From Macrocybe gigantea (Eukaryota; Basidiomycota; Agaricomycetes; Agaricales; Callistosporiaceae), in NCBI GenBank assembly GCA_011319805.1, contig SJRY01000316.1, positions 1-64,000 of the forward strand: a stretch of DNA of 64,000 nucleotides. The letters are read 5' to 3'. The notes under the pieces are model-generated. The model was not told the origin of the DNA. It saw only the letters and a list, made by a program, of their open reading frames with translations, and made no database searches. Each line of letters opens with the position of its first letter. Position 1 is the first letter of the stretch. The translations under genes were made by a program, and so were the position numbers. Below are positions 1 through 12,369 of this stretch, piece after piece.

Positions 1-1973
1 CCTGGATTCGAATAACATCTACATTACTACAGACGCGAGCAATTTTGCTTCGGGTGGTGTCCTCTCATTTGGACCATCATGGGAGACAGCACGGCTGGTG
101 GCATTCGACTCGACTATGTTCAAGAGTGCAGAGCTTAATTACCCGATGCATGAAAAGGAGCTACTCACCATCATCCGTGTTTTGAAGAAGTGGCGCCCGG
201 AACTGCTAGGAGTGTCATTCCTGGTGTACACTGACCATAAGACCCTGTTGAACTTCCAGAACCAATGCGAACTCTCCAGGCGACAGGCGAGGTGGATGGA
301 GTTCTTGTCACAGTACAATCTCCAGTTTGTCTACATCAAAGATGAAGACAACACAGTAGCAGATGCACTGTCCCATATCTCAACCACTGTGGTATTGGAC
401 TCGGTTCTACAGATGAACTTGCACATATGCCATAGGCAATGGAGAGTGATGTGGAGGGCATCAGTGTTGCACCTATAGTGTGCATATTTAAAGGTCCTGA
501 GGTATCAATATGACTCTCATTGAAGGCGTTGGCTGGGTTGGCCAGCGCAGATCCTGCCCCGGCTGCTGAGGCATTTACAGGAAACACAGTCAGTGCTTTA
601 CATGAGCTCAAGATGGAGGATGATCTCCTCAAGGAAATCCAAGCCAGTTATGCATCAGACCCATGGTGCGCCAAGTTGCCAAATGCACAAAAGAGCCTTG
701 AATCTGTTGCCTTGTGGGACAATCTCTGGTTCATTGGTAATCAGTTAGTTATACTGAGAATCTCCAGGCTACGCGAGCGCATCTTTCAGCTCAGACATGA
801 CTCATTGGGATACTTTGGCTTTAACAAGACATACGGATCACTGTGCGAATCATTCTACTAGCCGAACATGCAGAAGGATCTGGAAAGTGGCTACATCTCC
901 AGTTGTGATGAATGTCAACATAACAAGGACAGGATGAAGGCTGTCAACTCCCCTTTATATCCATTGTCTGTGCCCGAAGATCGCGGGTCATCCATGGCAA
1001 TTGACTTCATAGGTCCCTTACCAGAGGAGGATAGTTTCAATGGCATTTTGACAATGATGGATCAGCTTGAAGCTGACATATGGCTAGTCCCATGCCAGAT
1101 GGATATGAATGCACCCAAGTTTGTGACCTTGTTTTTTGACCACTGGTACTGTAACAACGGGCTGCCGGGCAACATCATCTCCATTGGGATAAACTCTTCA
1201 CATCTGGTTTCTGGTGCTCTCTTACATGACTTGCAGGTATATCCTTGAAGATGAGCTCCTCAAATCATTCCCAGACTGACAGTGCTAGTAAATGCATAAA
1301 CAAAATGGTCAACCAGCTGCTGCGGTACTACATGGATCATTTGCAGAAAGGGTGGGTGGCTGTGCTGCCCTGCGTGTAATTCCAGATGATGAACACAATC
1401 AATCAGTCTACCGGGCTATCACCATTTCAACTGTATATTGGATGGTCACCTTGCATAATTCCCCCATTGCAACCACGAGATGAGGCAACCATGGAGGAAC
1501 AGACCACAGATGGAAAAGATGCTGAGGTTTTTCTCTAGTGAATGCAATTACTCATGATGGAGACACAGGATCAATTACCAGCAGCCAAGATCAACCAAGC
1601 CTCGAGCTGTATGCTGAAGGGTGCAGAACAGAAATATGAAGTAGGCACCCCTGTAATGCTGACCATGAAATATCACTGCAGAGAATATCGAAAGAAGGGT
1701 GAAGGGTGCATAGCCAAGTTTATGCCCAGGTTCGACAGTCCCTACAAGATCATAGAGGCATGGCCAGAAAGATCGATCTATATACTTGATTTACCAAATT
1801 CGACTAATATCTTCCCAACCATGCTTTGGAGCTTCGACCCTATCACAAGAACGACAATAATGAATTCCCTTCAAGATGACATGAATGGCCAGGATCTAAG
1901 AGAAAATGATGATTGTCAACCTATTTCTCAAACACATACTGCATCTATAATTTGCTGTCATCTATTTCTATAA
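1..1973 (+). pseudogene. Ty3/Gypsy pol fragment (RNase H to integrase C-terminus), 5' end outside the window
   Basis: This is the 3' half of a retrotransposon polyprotein. Translation from base 2 gives an RNase H start (TTDASNFASGG) and then LNYPMHEKELL and YTDHKTLLNF, a typical Ty3 RNase H. From about 745 the zinc-binding part of integrase follows (RHDSLGYFG, SSCDECQHNK), then the start of the catalytic core (AIDFIGPLPEEDSFNG near 1000). From 1542 a C-terminal integrase region resembles the GPY/F segment (FDSPYKIIEAWPERSIYILDL). The reading frame changes near 480-520, 1250-1290 and 1485-1540, and stops lie between the pieces, so the copy is dead. The second and third catalytic acidic residues are not readable. 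It does not closely match families A, B or E elsewhere in the window. No LTR is visible after the fragment. Confidence 0.8.
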
Positions 1974-3761
1974 TACAATGACTAACGCTGTTACCTTCCA
2001 ACTAGGCCATGACACTGGCAAGGTGCTTAGTTTTGAACAATGACTTACCAATATTATTAAAGTCATCAGTATTTACCATTATTTTATTTGATCATATACA
2101 TATATACTATTTATTTAATGAATATTTCTGGTTTTGCTAGTCCTACAAAAATTAAATAATATATCTATAAGGAAATAGTAAAGTATTTTATTGTAGAAAA
2201 TTGTTATCACAAATTCCTTATTTCTACTTTAGATAAGTACATGCAATCTAATGCCAAGCTGCTAAAGATATAAAATAAAGATAATATAAGAATAATAGCT
2301 AGAAACTATCAAAATAAAAATGCAAATCTAAAAAAAAGAACATGTTATAGACACCATAAACTCTATAAACTAGCATATTTTTTTTATTCTTTTTTTATCT
2401 ATTCCTATACTTGCCAGCATCTATTTATTGTATATCCATGATTCATCACAATTTATCTAACTCAGTATAGATCTTTCTATTTTATATAGTATTCTTAGCA
2501 TTTAGCAGCTTATTTGGATAGTTTGCTTTGGATAGATTACTCATTGCTAAAAAAGAATAGTAGTATAAGTAAACAGTCCTTACACAATTATATAACCTTA
2601 GAATTAACAATCCATTTGCTATATCATCTTACTTTCTCTCATAGTCTTATCTTTTGCCTAAGTTGCCCCTTGCAATATTTTATTTTAAAAAAATATATTA
2701 TTCTATTTTTGCAAGATTGCCTTTGTTCAATTCTAGCTTTTAAAATAAATACTTGTTAAGCAATTAAATGTGATTAAATTTAGCTATAAACAATGCCTTA
2801 ACTTATATTAAAGAAATTCATTAGAAACACTTCTTCAGTTATTATATACATGTCAATGCATATCCTTTTGTTTTTTTACATCCAGGTGATTAAAGTAATT
2901 AAGAGCAATGCCTCAATTTAGACACTCTTTCATATTATCACATATATTCTAGCACTCTTTAAGTAGCAAAGTTCTATCTAACTATTGACATGCAATCCAA
3001 TGGCTTGTAAGTGCAAAATAAAAAAAGATTGAACATGTATTTTATAAGACCAAATAATATTCTGTCTTGATCACCACTTGTAAAAGAAAACTTTCTATAG
3101 CTGTAAACTTGGACTTTACAAAAGACTTATACAATTTACATGAAACTATTTCACTTTGATTCTGGCATATAAGTTGATAAATATTAAATAAGGCCTTCTT
3201 ACTCTAATTGTAAACCTTGTGCTTACACTACATTAGTACATTTTAACTGCTTACTTAAGCTGAACAGCTGAATAATAATAGTACATGCACTTCAATAGCT
3301 TTGCTATTACTAATCAAATCCAAGAGCTGGTTTGCTCACCAGTTTGATCAGCCCAAATAGGATTCACTAAACAAATTAGCTTGGCTTAAGCCTTGAACCA
3401 AGTCATATTTAAATTTATAGCTCTAATGAGCTGACTTACAAATAAGCTAAAGATGCAGGATTAATAAAGACACTAAGCCTTTAGACAAGTATGTTTCAAA
3501 TTTTACCATATTCTATATAAATCTGATGAAGTGGAATAACTCTTACTGATGTCAGAACTTGAGAATTTAGTTTTTGTAATGCATTCTTCTGGTGTATGAT
3601 TTATAGAAATGTTTTTTATTTATTAATATCCATTGCTTCAATAAAGTAGTATACTAAGAATAATATCCTGCTACTCATTCTACTTTATCACTATTATCTT
3701 CTGAGCACTTGGCAGAGTCAAAGCCTAACACTTCTGTCTCTTGTATTTTATGCATATCTTA
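1974..3761. other. AT-rich stretch without genes; holds one arm of a dispersed inverted repeat
   Basis: I see no coding region of significance. The stretch is strongly AT-rich with many A and T runs. Bases of about 2600-2960 reappear in reverse complement at about 12540-12900, including a recurring TTGAGGCATTG word, so this is an old dispersed repeat and not unique sequence. It ends at the GTAGC target duplication of element A. Confidence 0.6.
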
Positions 3762-3766
3762 GTAGC

Positions 3767-4180
3767 TGCTACACAAAACCAATTCTGTACGCAGGTCACT
3801 CTAACTAACCCTTAGAGATAAGAGGTGGGGAAAGGAATGCTATTTCTAGCCAGCTCGAAGCTGGGTTCTACTACATACAATTTAGGTATTTATGCGTTAT
3901 GACTACCGAGCACGGACCATGAGTATGCTAACCTCATGCTACATGAAACCCTAAGCTCTTGTCTGTGTGAGTCAGAATCTGACTGCGCTCCATGTGTTGT
4001 CCTGCAGGTGCTGCGTAATAACCCTTTGCCCTAGTCAGCGCTGACGTGTCGTTGTCGTAGGGTTTCCTCGAGTCGCTGCATTGCATCTTGTTTGTCACGT
4101 CACATCTATCACGTGTTCATCATGTGACTTTTGAGTCACATGCCCATCATCAAGATAACGATTGGTCCTAAATCGTAACA
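3767..4180 (-). repeat. 3' LTR of element A (family A LTR)
   Basis: The LTR reads TGCTACACAAAACC to AATCGTAACA on the plus strand, that is TGTTACGATT to GTAGCA in sense. It matches 11951-12364 along its whole length, with scattered CpG-type transitions, and is also homologous to the LTRs of element D. It contains a TATA-like box and the AGCTTCGAGCT word proposed below as transcript start. Confidence 0.95.
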
Positions 4181-4195
4181 TTACCCCCCTCTTAA
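4181..4195 (-). promoter_or_regulatory. Polypurine tract of element A
   Basis: Directly inside the 3' LTR the sense strand reads AAGAGGGGGGTAA, a purine run of the kind that primes plus-strand DNA synthesis. The same run precedes the 3' LTR of element D. Confidence 0.8.
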
Positions 4196-4238
4196 GGATT
4201 GCGTCCTCGCAATCATGTTTTTCTTCTTCATCATCCTC

Positions 4239-7200
4239 CTAGTCCTTTTGGCGCTCATCCTCACCTATGACTTCCTGGTTCTGACATTGCTGCCATGCCT
4301 GCCAAGCCACGTCCAGGCGATCCTCGACTTCGCTCGGGTCTGACATCCAGCCGGTAAGGGTCTCCTTCTTCGGCAGCGTCTTCATTTGTTGACCTCATGG
4401 GCAGACCCAGACTTCATCAGCCATGTGGTCGAACAAGACCTTCAGCGATTGGGTCTGATGGAAGTGGGTGCGTACTACCTTTTTCGGTGTGGGTCGGGGT
4501 GGGGGCTGACGTTGTCCTCTTTCTAGGGATGGCGCCTCGGGATTCTCGCGATGAAATTTCGTGACTGCGTCCGGTGTTAGGCTAGACGAATCTCAGAGGG
4601 ACTTGGGCAGACTAAGTGTGAGAGTGATCTTGAGATGATGGCAAAAGGAATATTAAGCCTAGCACTACTGGTACATCTGGGAGTCCTTATATACACTATA
4701 GTACTCGAGCACGGACCATGGGCTGCACAATGCTGTGGACTGCAGATGAGTAAGACTGGAAGGAGATGACTCAGGATGACTAGGGAAGTGGGATGACTTG
4801 ATGGCTGCGTGCTGCACAGCATGACGGGGAAGATAAGGGATGTGGAAAAGATAAGATAAGAAAATGAATGGTCCTTTGGGCGACATCTGTAACATCCGGC
4901 GCATCTCCGTTGACGTTTTCGGCGGGTTTCCAGATGGCGTCTTCAAGAGGGTATCCCTTCCAGTGTATTCTGTACTGTAATTTTCCTTGGTTCCATCGAG
5001 AATTTATTACAGCCTCTATTTCATATTGTTTTTCTCCTTCTACGATGATGGGAGGAGGCCGTTTAAGAATCATTACCGCTTTTTGTCGCAGAAACGCCGG
5101 TGCTGTGTATGGAGTGAGTTCGGACTCGTTTCAAACGGGGTGAATTTGCCAGTGTTCCGGTAGCTCGAGTTCGTATGCCGATTCTCCGATTCGTCGTTTG
5201 ACTTTGAAAGGACCAAACTGTTTGTCATTTAACTTATCAGTTGGTCGGTTGGTCGTGATGTTAGTGCCTTCCAACCAGACTTGATCGCCCTTATGGTACT
5301 CTCGGGTGGGTTTCTGTTTTTGGTCATAAGTCCATTTCATTGTCTCTGCGGCTTTCAACAAGGAGGTTTCGGCCTTGGTCCGAATTTCCTTCATCATCTC
5401 GGCGAACTCCTCAGCCATTTGCGATTTAGCATTATGCCTCAGGGGTTCTTTTCCAGTATATGGATGTCGCCCGTGGTTCAGATAAAATGGGGAGTATCCA
5501 GTTGCCAAGTGAATTCGATTGTTGTAAGAGAATTCGGCCATGGGTAGCCAGTTCGCCCAGTCTGTTTGCCGATAGTTTACGAAGAGTTTCAGGTACTGTT
5601 CAAGTTCCTGATTGACTCGTTCCGTTTGTCCATCGGTCTGTGGATGATATGGCATCGAGGGAGTTCCTTTGATTTCCAAAAGCATGTAGAGGTCCGTCAT
5701 GAATGCGGAGACGAATTGTCCTCCTCTGTTACTAATGACTTTCTTTGGGAGTCCGTAACTTGAGAATATAGTGTCACGCAGATTGCGAGCGACTCCTTCT
5801 GCTGTGATTTCCATGTTGACTGGTATGAACTTGGCTCCTTTCATAAACCGGTCTACCATTACCATTACGCCATTGTATCCATGAGATTCAGGAAGTGGTC
5901 CGATGAGATCGACAGATATGATCTCCCATGGTTCCTTCGGTACTTCATTCGGGTGAAGCGGGGTATGCTTCCAATCTCTGATGATCTTTGTTCGTTAGTA
6001 TTTGTCACATCCTTTGACATATGCCTTGACATCATTCATCATTTTGGGCCACCAGAAGTTGCACGTGATTAACTCATGCATCTTGGTCTGTCCTGGGTGT
6101 CCCGAGATCTGATCCGAATGATAGGTTTCGATGATCCGTTCCCTTATCTTTTGGCTCTTGGGAACGTAGTACCATTTTAACCAGGTAACGATTCAGTCGT
6201 TTTCCTCCCAGCCATGTTCACCTTCGTCAAGACATTTCTGAACCTCAGGCTCTCTTTGTTTCCAAGCCCTTTTGATTTGGTCCAGAATATCCTGAAATTC
6301 TGGTGTCGGCGTGATTTTCGCTATGAAAATCCGGCAAAAATTCTCTGGCTTTAGGAGTACGATGTTTTCATTATCGTTCTCCCCCTTCTCATGGTCTGGT
6401 CGTCTCGACAGACTGTCTGCCTTCGTCATCGATTTCCCAGGTTTGTGTTCTAGAACAAAATCATAGTTCTGAAGTTCCGAGATCCAGCAAGCTTGCTGGC
6501 GATTCAGTTTCTGAGGCTTCCAGAAATATTCGAGATTCTTATGGTCTGTCCATATCTCGAATTTCTGTTTAGCACCGCAGAGATATTGGCACCATTCCTC
6601 AAGTCTGGTCATAATCGTGAGCATCTCTTTGTCGTAGATCTCGTAGTTCCATTCCGTCGGGTTCAATGACTTTGACATGAAAGCCACTGGTCTCCAAGTA
6701 CCGTTGGACTGTTTCTGTGAAAGGACGCCTCCGATTGCATAGTTCGAGGCATCGACTTCCATTCGGAACTTTCCATCATCTCAGGGCATTGAAATGATCA
6801 GCGCTGAGCTGATCCGATTCTTTAATCCGTTGAAAGTGTCATCTTGGGCCTTTCCCCATGTCCAATTGGCTTTTCCGGTTAGTTCCATCAAAGGTTTCAT
6901 GATCTTTGCGAATCCTTTGATGAAACGTCAGTAGAAGTTGCAAAAGCCTAAAAATTGCTGGACATCCCTTTTACAGGTGGGTTTCAGCCATCCTTTGATG
7001 CCTTTGACCTTTACGGGATCCATCTTAATGCCATTTTCTGAGATGATCATTCCAAGGTATTCTACCTCTAGCTGATGAAACGAACATTTTTCAGGTTTTA
7101 GGTAAAGCTTATTGTTCTTTCGTCTGTTTTCATTCAGATCTTTATTAAAGATAAGAATGTCGTCCATGTAAATGACTACATGTCCCTGATCGATTTCGTC

Positions 7201-8655
7201 TTTAAAGATCATGTTCATCATTGTTTGGAAGGTAGCTGGTGAATTCGTCAGTCTGAAGAACATAACCAGGGGTTCAAACATTCCCCGGTTTGTCCGAAAT
7301 GCAGCTTTCCATTCGTTGCCTTCTTTCATGCAGACGTTGTTATATCCCCATCAGATGTCAAGGAACTTCGCTCCTTTGAGTTTGTCGATCAACTCTTGGA
7401 TTAAGGGGAGCAGGTACTTGTTCTTTATTGTCATGTCATTCAATTTCTGATAATCTTGTACAGGTCGTAGGGATCCATCCTTCTTTTTAACAAAGAAGAA
7501 AGGCGACGCCATTGGCGACTTCGACGGTCTGATTCGTCCGGTGTTCAGATTTTCATCTAGAAAAGCGTCCAGCTGTTTCTGTTCATCCAGTGTCAAGGGG
7601 TAGACCTTGCAATCCTGGAGTTTAGCTCCTGGAACAAGTTCGATCGCATGGTCCCAAGGTCGTCACGGTGGTAATTCATCGAACGACTCCTTTCCGAACA
7701 TTGAGTCCTTAAAACAGTGGTATTCTTCCAGTACAATCTCTTCAAAGGTTTTAACCTTTGTTGCTTTTGCCGTCACTTCGGCCAGTTTGGAAGCCGTCAT
7801 TTGGAAAGCCCTCAGATAAACTCTTGGTTCATGTCAATCATCAAGAGTTTTTCTCCTTGTTCGAAGTCCACCTCATTTGTCTCGATAGAGGTGTCGTCAT
7901 CTTCGGGGTTTCCTTTTCGGACAATCCACTGACACTCTTCGGGGCATCGATCAAAAGTGATCTTTTCTGTCTTCCAATCGATCTGAGGGTTATGATGCTT
8001 TACCCACTCGTAACCGATAAAGATCTGGCCCTTTCCGAGTTCAGTAACTGAAAAGATCATTCGCTCGATGTGGTCTTGGACCTGGACCCTTAGTTCAACA
8101 TATTCGTGTATGTCGCCCGCCATGTTACGGGTTCTGTCTGCATTGTGGACCGGAATAGGAATCGGATATCTTTTTGTGTTGATCTCCTTTTCCTTAATGA
8201 ACTTCCGATCTATGCAAGATCTGGTGCATCCCGTATCAAGCAAGGCCTTTATGCTGTATGTCCGTCCAGTGTCCAAAGTCGTGATCGTCAAGGGCACATC
8301 CATCTGATTTCCATTGCCGCCTCTGACAAATCGTGGTTTTTGTCTGAGGTCGAGCAACGTATGGAGTGCATCGTGATCATTCATCTGATTGATCTCATGA
8401 AGCTTCTCCAGCGAGATGTCCTCCTGTCACGATTGATCCGTCCATGCCTTAAGGATCGAGTACGCTTTAGACTCGTCCTGCCGGTAAATCTGTTGAGCTA
8501 CCCAGGGTAGGGTGTATCCTTTTACGAGACCGAACTCTCATGCACCTTCTCATTCAAAATATTCTTTAAGGTTGGGAATGTCCCTTATATTCATATTTGA
8601 CGATACATAATCAGCTGGCGAAGCAGTGCTTCTTCCCAGCTCTATCAAAAATCCT
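4239..8655 (-). pseudogene. Pol polyprotein of element A (protease, RT, RNase H, integrase, chromodomain)
   Basis: The protein is read from the -1 frame at the gag stop (about 8655) down to TAG at 4239-4241. Domains in order: aspartic protease with LLDTGC near 8230; RT with FFVKKKDGS and YMDDILIF near 7165; RNase H with EVDASNYAIGG near 6750; integrase HHCC region around 6060-5990; catalytic core with VISNRGGQF and TDGQTERVNQELE; a GPF segment (FGPFKVKRRIGESAYEL); a chromodomain near 5030-4900 (RIHWKGYPLEDAIWKPAENV). In the core the second acidic motif reads SNRGG where SDRGG is expected, so a catalytic aspartate is lost. Several TGA codons replace arginine CGA, for example at 8550-8552. The solo LTR at 4575-4894 splits the tail. 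Inferred to be dead. Confidence 0.9.
4575..4894 (-). repeat. Solo LTR of family B inside element A
   Basis: It is 320 bp, from TGTTAGGCTAGA to TCTGTAACA, flanked on both sides by the 5-bp duplication TCCGG (4570-4574 and 4895-4899). No internal family B sequence accompanies it, so the full element was lost by LTR-LTR recombination. It interrupts the Pol tail of element A after the chromodomain. Confidence 0.95.
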
Positions 8656-10932
8656 GTTTAAGCTCTTCGATCTTAGCGGTAGCGGCAGTAGTCTCATCCT
8701 GCATTTCTACGTTCCTAGTGACATACTTCGGCCGGGGGTTCGTCGGGCAGTTACATCCGATATGTCCTTTCTGTCCGCATCAGAAGCAGCGTCCTTCGTG
8801 CCTCATCCGGTGATAACTATCAGGAAGCACTAACCTATAAACCAACAAGGTGGAATGAAGGAAGCGTCAGTCCCTATCTGAGGCTGTATAAACTATGAGC
8901 TGTTCAAGTCACAGAGTAACCCGAGGGACTGTAGCATAAAAGGGGGGGAATGGAATGAAGTGAACATGGATGGTTTCGAGCGGATTTCGGGGTTTTTGAA
9001 ATAAGGCTGTTAGACTTAGCTGAATTCCCGCACGATATCGAGGGCTTCGGTGAGGGTTTCGGAAGGGTTTCGACGATAGTGACTTCCACGTGAAGCCAGG
9101 GACACTGATTTTGAGACTGAGTACTGTGGCTCCACGCAAGCGCGACACTTTGAGATCAGATAACACAAGGACTCCACACGAGTCGTAGACTGCGAGACTG
9201 CTGAAGGACTGAGATGGTAACTTTTTCTATGTTGTTACAAATGCCAAGTACATGGGTTTTTATAGATGAGAAGATTTCGAGTATCGGAATAACTGGCGAA
9301 GTTGAAACCGAATGAGAGAACGTATTGTATGATTTTGAAAGGGTCGTTTAGTGGCTGAAACGTCGGGGAGATGTAAGTCTGTTTGAAATCTGAACATAAA
9401 AGGTGAAACAGTAGGTAGAAGAACATCCCGAAACTGGTGCCATGCATTATAGAATGGAATGTGAAAATGATCTAAGGAACATAGAATGAATCAGTGAAAT
9501 ATGAGTCATAAATTTCGAAATGAGAGTGGATGAAACGGTAGCGCGCTCGAAATCCCTTGTTTTGAATGTACTGCAGCAAGGCAGTGTCGGGAATGCAGGA
9601 AGGCATGAGGCAGTGCGATATCGAAAATGGTAGTAGTCTTGCCATATCGGGATCTGGAAATTGGGGGAGGCATATAGGAATAAGACTGCCTGACCAGATT
9701 GGGCGGTATAGGAAGTGCAGAATGTCCGAAATGTATGGGTGCGATGCGTTTGGCGAAGTGTCCGGAACCTGGAATGGAAGCCTCACGGAGTTGTCGACAT
9801 CCCGAGTACTCGAACGAGAAGTCAGCGACTGGACTGCGGTATCATGCTGAGGGGGCCGAGTAGTGGTATGATTTTGAATGCAGGGGCAGGATTACCAAAT
9901 TAGGACTTATCGGCAGTCAGCGGCGCAGAGCGCTCATCACTGGTCGACGTCCATGGCATTCGGGTCAGGCGTTCCTTGAGCATTACCGGTTGCTAGTGCC
10001 GGAGTTTGCTCCTTAGGAGCTGTAGTCTCTTGTGCCGGTTTCTGTGTTTGCTTGGGAGCGAATCACTCCTTCACACCGAATTCCTTTTGGGCCTGGCGAT
10101 ATTGCCAGTCCAGTTCCATCGCACGCTTATACCACCAGTCGATGTCCTCCTTGTGGACACCTCCTAGTTCAATGATGTGTCGTCCGAGTGCCTGGTCGAG
10201 TCCATGTTTAAAGATGTCGATGAGGGTGATGTCATTATATTCCGTCAAGGGAGCCCAGCTCCGGAATTTGACAATGTAGTCCTCGACTGGTCGTCGGCGT
10301 TGCAACAGTTCCTTAATCCGGATTATCGCATCGTTCCTAGTCTCTGTAGTCATGAAGAATTTGCGGGCCTCTGCCTTGAAGTTCTCCCAGTCCTTGAACG
10401 GTGGGAGGTGTCCAAGGGGATCTGTCCTGACTTCCGGAGTGTTAGCCATTGCCGGCGTAACAATGCAGCTATGTTCCCAGTCGTCATAGGTGGAGTGGTT
10501 TCTGAACTCCTGCCTGCGTCCGTTCAATTCTGTTTTGAACTCTAGCCACTCTTGTAGCTTTGAGTCTGCCCAGTTCTGCGCACGTTCAGCCTTGCCTCCC
10601 ATGATCCGTTGTAAGGCATAAGTGATCATGTCCCATTTATTCACGATCTCTTCCTTGTCGAAATAGACTTCCATTCATTGAAGCCAACTTCCGATTAAAC
10701 CGGGATCCCCTTTATATGGATCCGGCGGTTCCGATTTCGTTCTCTTGGGTTTCTTGCCCAAGTCCAATTCTTCTTTGATCGCGTCGACCAAAGTCTGTGT
10801 CACGTTCTGGATCTGTTCGGCCTGCTGTGGGTTGTTTCGAAGAGTGCCCCAGGCCAGGGCAAGAGGGTTGGCGGCAAATAGGGCGGTGAGGATGATGGTG
10901 ATGAATGCGAAGAGGGCGGCGACGAATTCCAT
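8645..10932 (-). pseudogene. Gag of element A (split by a solo LTR)
   Basis: Gag starts at ATG 10932 with a hydrophobic segment (MEFVAALFAFITIILT), followed by a basic linker and a capsid-like region (DWENFKAEARKFF, RPVEDYIVKFRSWA) typical of Ty3 Gag. The zinc knuckle CFRCGQKGHIGCNC is of the CX2CX4HX4C type and lies beyond the family E solo LTR (8811-9939). The frame ends at TGA 8645-8647 after CAG GAT TTT. An upstream in-frame ATG at 11016 would add 28 residues, so the start is uncertain. A stop near 10675 and one near 10062 break the frame. The orthologous gag of element D confirms the reading. Confidence 0.85.
8811..9939 (-). repeat. Solo LTR of family E inside gag of element A
   Basis: This 1,129-bp repeat starts TGATAACTATC and ends GCTCATCA, and is the reverse complement of the 3' LTR at 40247-41376. 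It is flanked by CCGG at 8807-8810 and CTGG at 9940-9943, a likely 4-bp duplication with one C-to-T change. Removing it and one duplication rejoins the gag sequence as seen in element D. A TATAAAAA box lies near 9255-9262 on the minus strand. Confidence 0.9.
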
Positions 10933-11255
10933 GATGTGTGTTGTGAAAGGGGTTGGGCGTATAGTGTGATTTGTCGAATAGTACCGTGTGGGTGGCACAC
11001 GACCGTCAACTCCCACTTCAGTTGGTTCCAGAGAAAAAGAGTGGTGCCTGTTAAACTGCGGATGGGTTGGCTCGAATCCTCGTCACAACAGGGATGCCCC
11101 AAACGGCAGTCAAGGAAGGTTTCATCGTCAGAGATTCTAGCGGTCTAGCAATCCCTTTCTCGTTTCGGGTCAATACACGTTCCTGACAACGAACTTCAGG
11201 GGCGTGCTTGAGGGGTGGTCGAAGGGTGGGGACTGTCCACATGTCCGAGTCCTCC

Positions 11256-11575
11256 TGTTAGGCTAGACGAATCTCAGAAGGACTTGGGCAGACTAAGTGC
11301 GAGAGTGGTCTTGAGATGATGGCAAAAGGAATATTAAGCCTAGCACTACTGGTACATCTGGGAGTCCTTATATACATTACAGTACTCGAGCACGGACCAT
11401 GGGCTGCACACTGCTGTGGACTGCAGATGAGTAAGACTGGAAGGAGATGACTCAGAATGACTAGGGAAGTGGGATGACTCGATGGCTGCGCACTGTGCAG
11501 CATGACGGGGGAGATAAGGGATGTGGGAAAGATAAGATAGGAAAATGAATGGTCCTTTGGGTGACATCTGTAACA
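11256..11575 (-). repeat. Solo LTR of family B in the leader of element A
   Basis: It is 320 bp, TGTTAGGCTAGA to TCTGTAACA, with the duplication CCTCC at 11251-11255 and 11576-11580. It sits in the untranslated leader between the primer-binding site and gag of element A. Confidence 0.95.
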
Positions 11576-11937
11576 CCTCCGGTCTCTCTTGCTTTGGTAT
11601 GCCCCGGGTCAGCAAACTACCCGGTCAGACGCGCGGTGGGACTCTCTGAGGATTATCCCAGCACAGCCTTAAGATGTTCGATTTGGATGGGGTCGGACTC
11701 AACGTTACCCCTAGTCCTCTCGCACTTCCAAATGCAACAAACAAAGACCAATGACAGAGACTAGAACAAAAGTTGGTGTGGGGTGGGGAGTAGTGGTAAA
11801 AGGTAAAAATGTTAGTTTGGGTAGGGAGGAGAGTTGTAACGATGTAGCGGGTTCCTTTGGTTGCACAGCGCTCGAGGCCGTCTGGCAACGAAGGAAGGGT
11901 GTAGAGGAAGAAAGGTAGAGTGAGGTGCATTAGTGCT

Positions 11938-11948
11938 AGCTTTGAGCT
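11938..11948 (-). promoter_or_regulatory. Putative self-primer binding site of element A
   Basis: The sense sequence AGCTCAAAGCT begins 2 nt after the 5' LTR end. It is complementary to the LTR word AGCTTCGAGCT at 10 of 11 positions; the mismatch is a CpG-type change. No match to a tRNA 3' end starting TGG is seen here. See element D for the perfect version. Confidence 0.65.
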
Positions 11949-11950
11949 TT

Positions 11951-12364
11951 TGCTACACAAAACCAATTCTGCGCACAGGTCACTCTAACTAACCCTTAGA
12001 GATAAGAGGCGGGGAATGGAATGCTATTTCTAGCCAGCTCGAAGCTGGGTTCTACTACATACAATTTAGGTATTTATGCGTTATGACTACCGAGCACGGA
12101 CCATGAGTATGCTAACCTCATGCTACGTGAAACCCTAAGCCCTTGTCTGTGTGAGTCAGAATCCGACTGCGCTCTATATGTTGTCCTGCAGGTGCTGCGT
12201 AATAACCCTTTGCCCTAGTCAGCGCTGACATGTCATTGTCATAGGGTTTCCTCGAGTTGCTGCATTGCATCTTGTTTGTTGCGTCACATCCATCACATGT
12301 TCATCATGTGACTTTTGAGTCACATGCCCATCGTCAAGATAACGATTGGTCCTAAATCGTAATA
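11951..12364 (-). repeat. 5' LTR of element A
   Basis: This is a family A LTR of 414 bp paired with 3767-4180. In sense it carries a TATA-like TATAAATA about 32 nt before AGCTTCGAGCT. The outermost base pair has mutated, and the target duplication GTAGC follows at 12365-12369. Confidence 0.95.
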
Positions 12365-12369
12365 GTAGC

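Larger units (their letters stand above)
3767..12364 (-). mobile_element. Element A: family A Ty3/Gypsy chromodomain retrotransposon with both LTRs and TSD
   Basis: This is a complete but decayed LTR retrotransposon on the minus strand. Two LTRs of 414 bp (3767-4180 and 11951-12364) are in the same orientation, and the 5-bp duplication GTAGC lies at 3762-3766 and 12365-12369. Internal order in the sense direction is primer-binding site, leader, Gag with one zinc knuckle, protease, reverse transcriptase, RNase H, integrase, chromodomain, tail and polypurine tract. Three later insertions left solo LTRs in it: family B at 4575-4894 and 11256-11575, and family E at 8811-9939. The last base pair of the outer 5' LTR end is mutated (AATA for AACA). 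Many in-frame TGA codons make it non-autonomous today. Confidence 0.95.

Noticed and set aside
3767..12364. A tRNA-primed PBS after the LTRs of families A and B
   Set aside because: The sequence after the LTRs does not begin with the usual TGG complement of a CCA tail; the LTR-complementary word at a fixed 2-nt offset is a better explanation.
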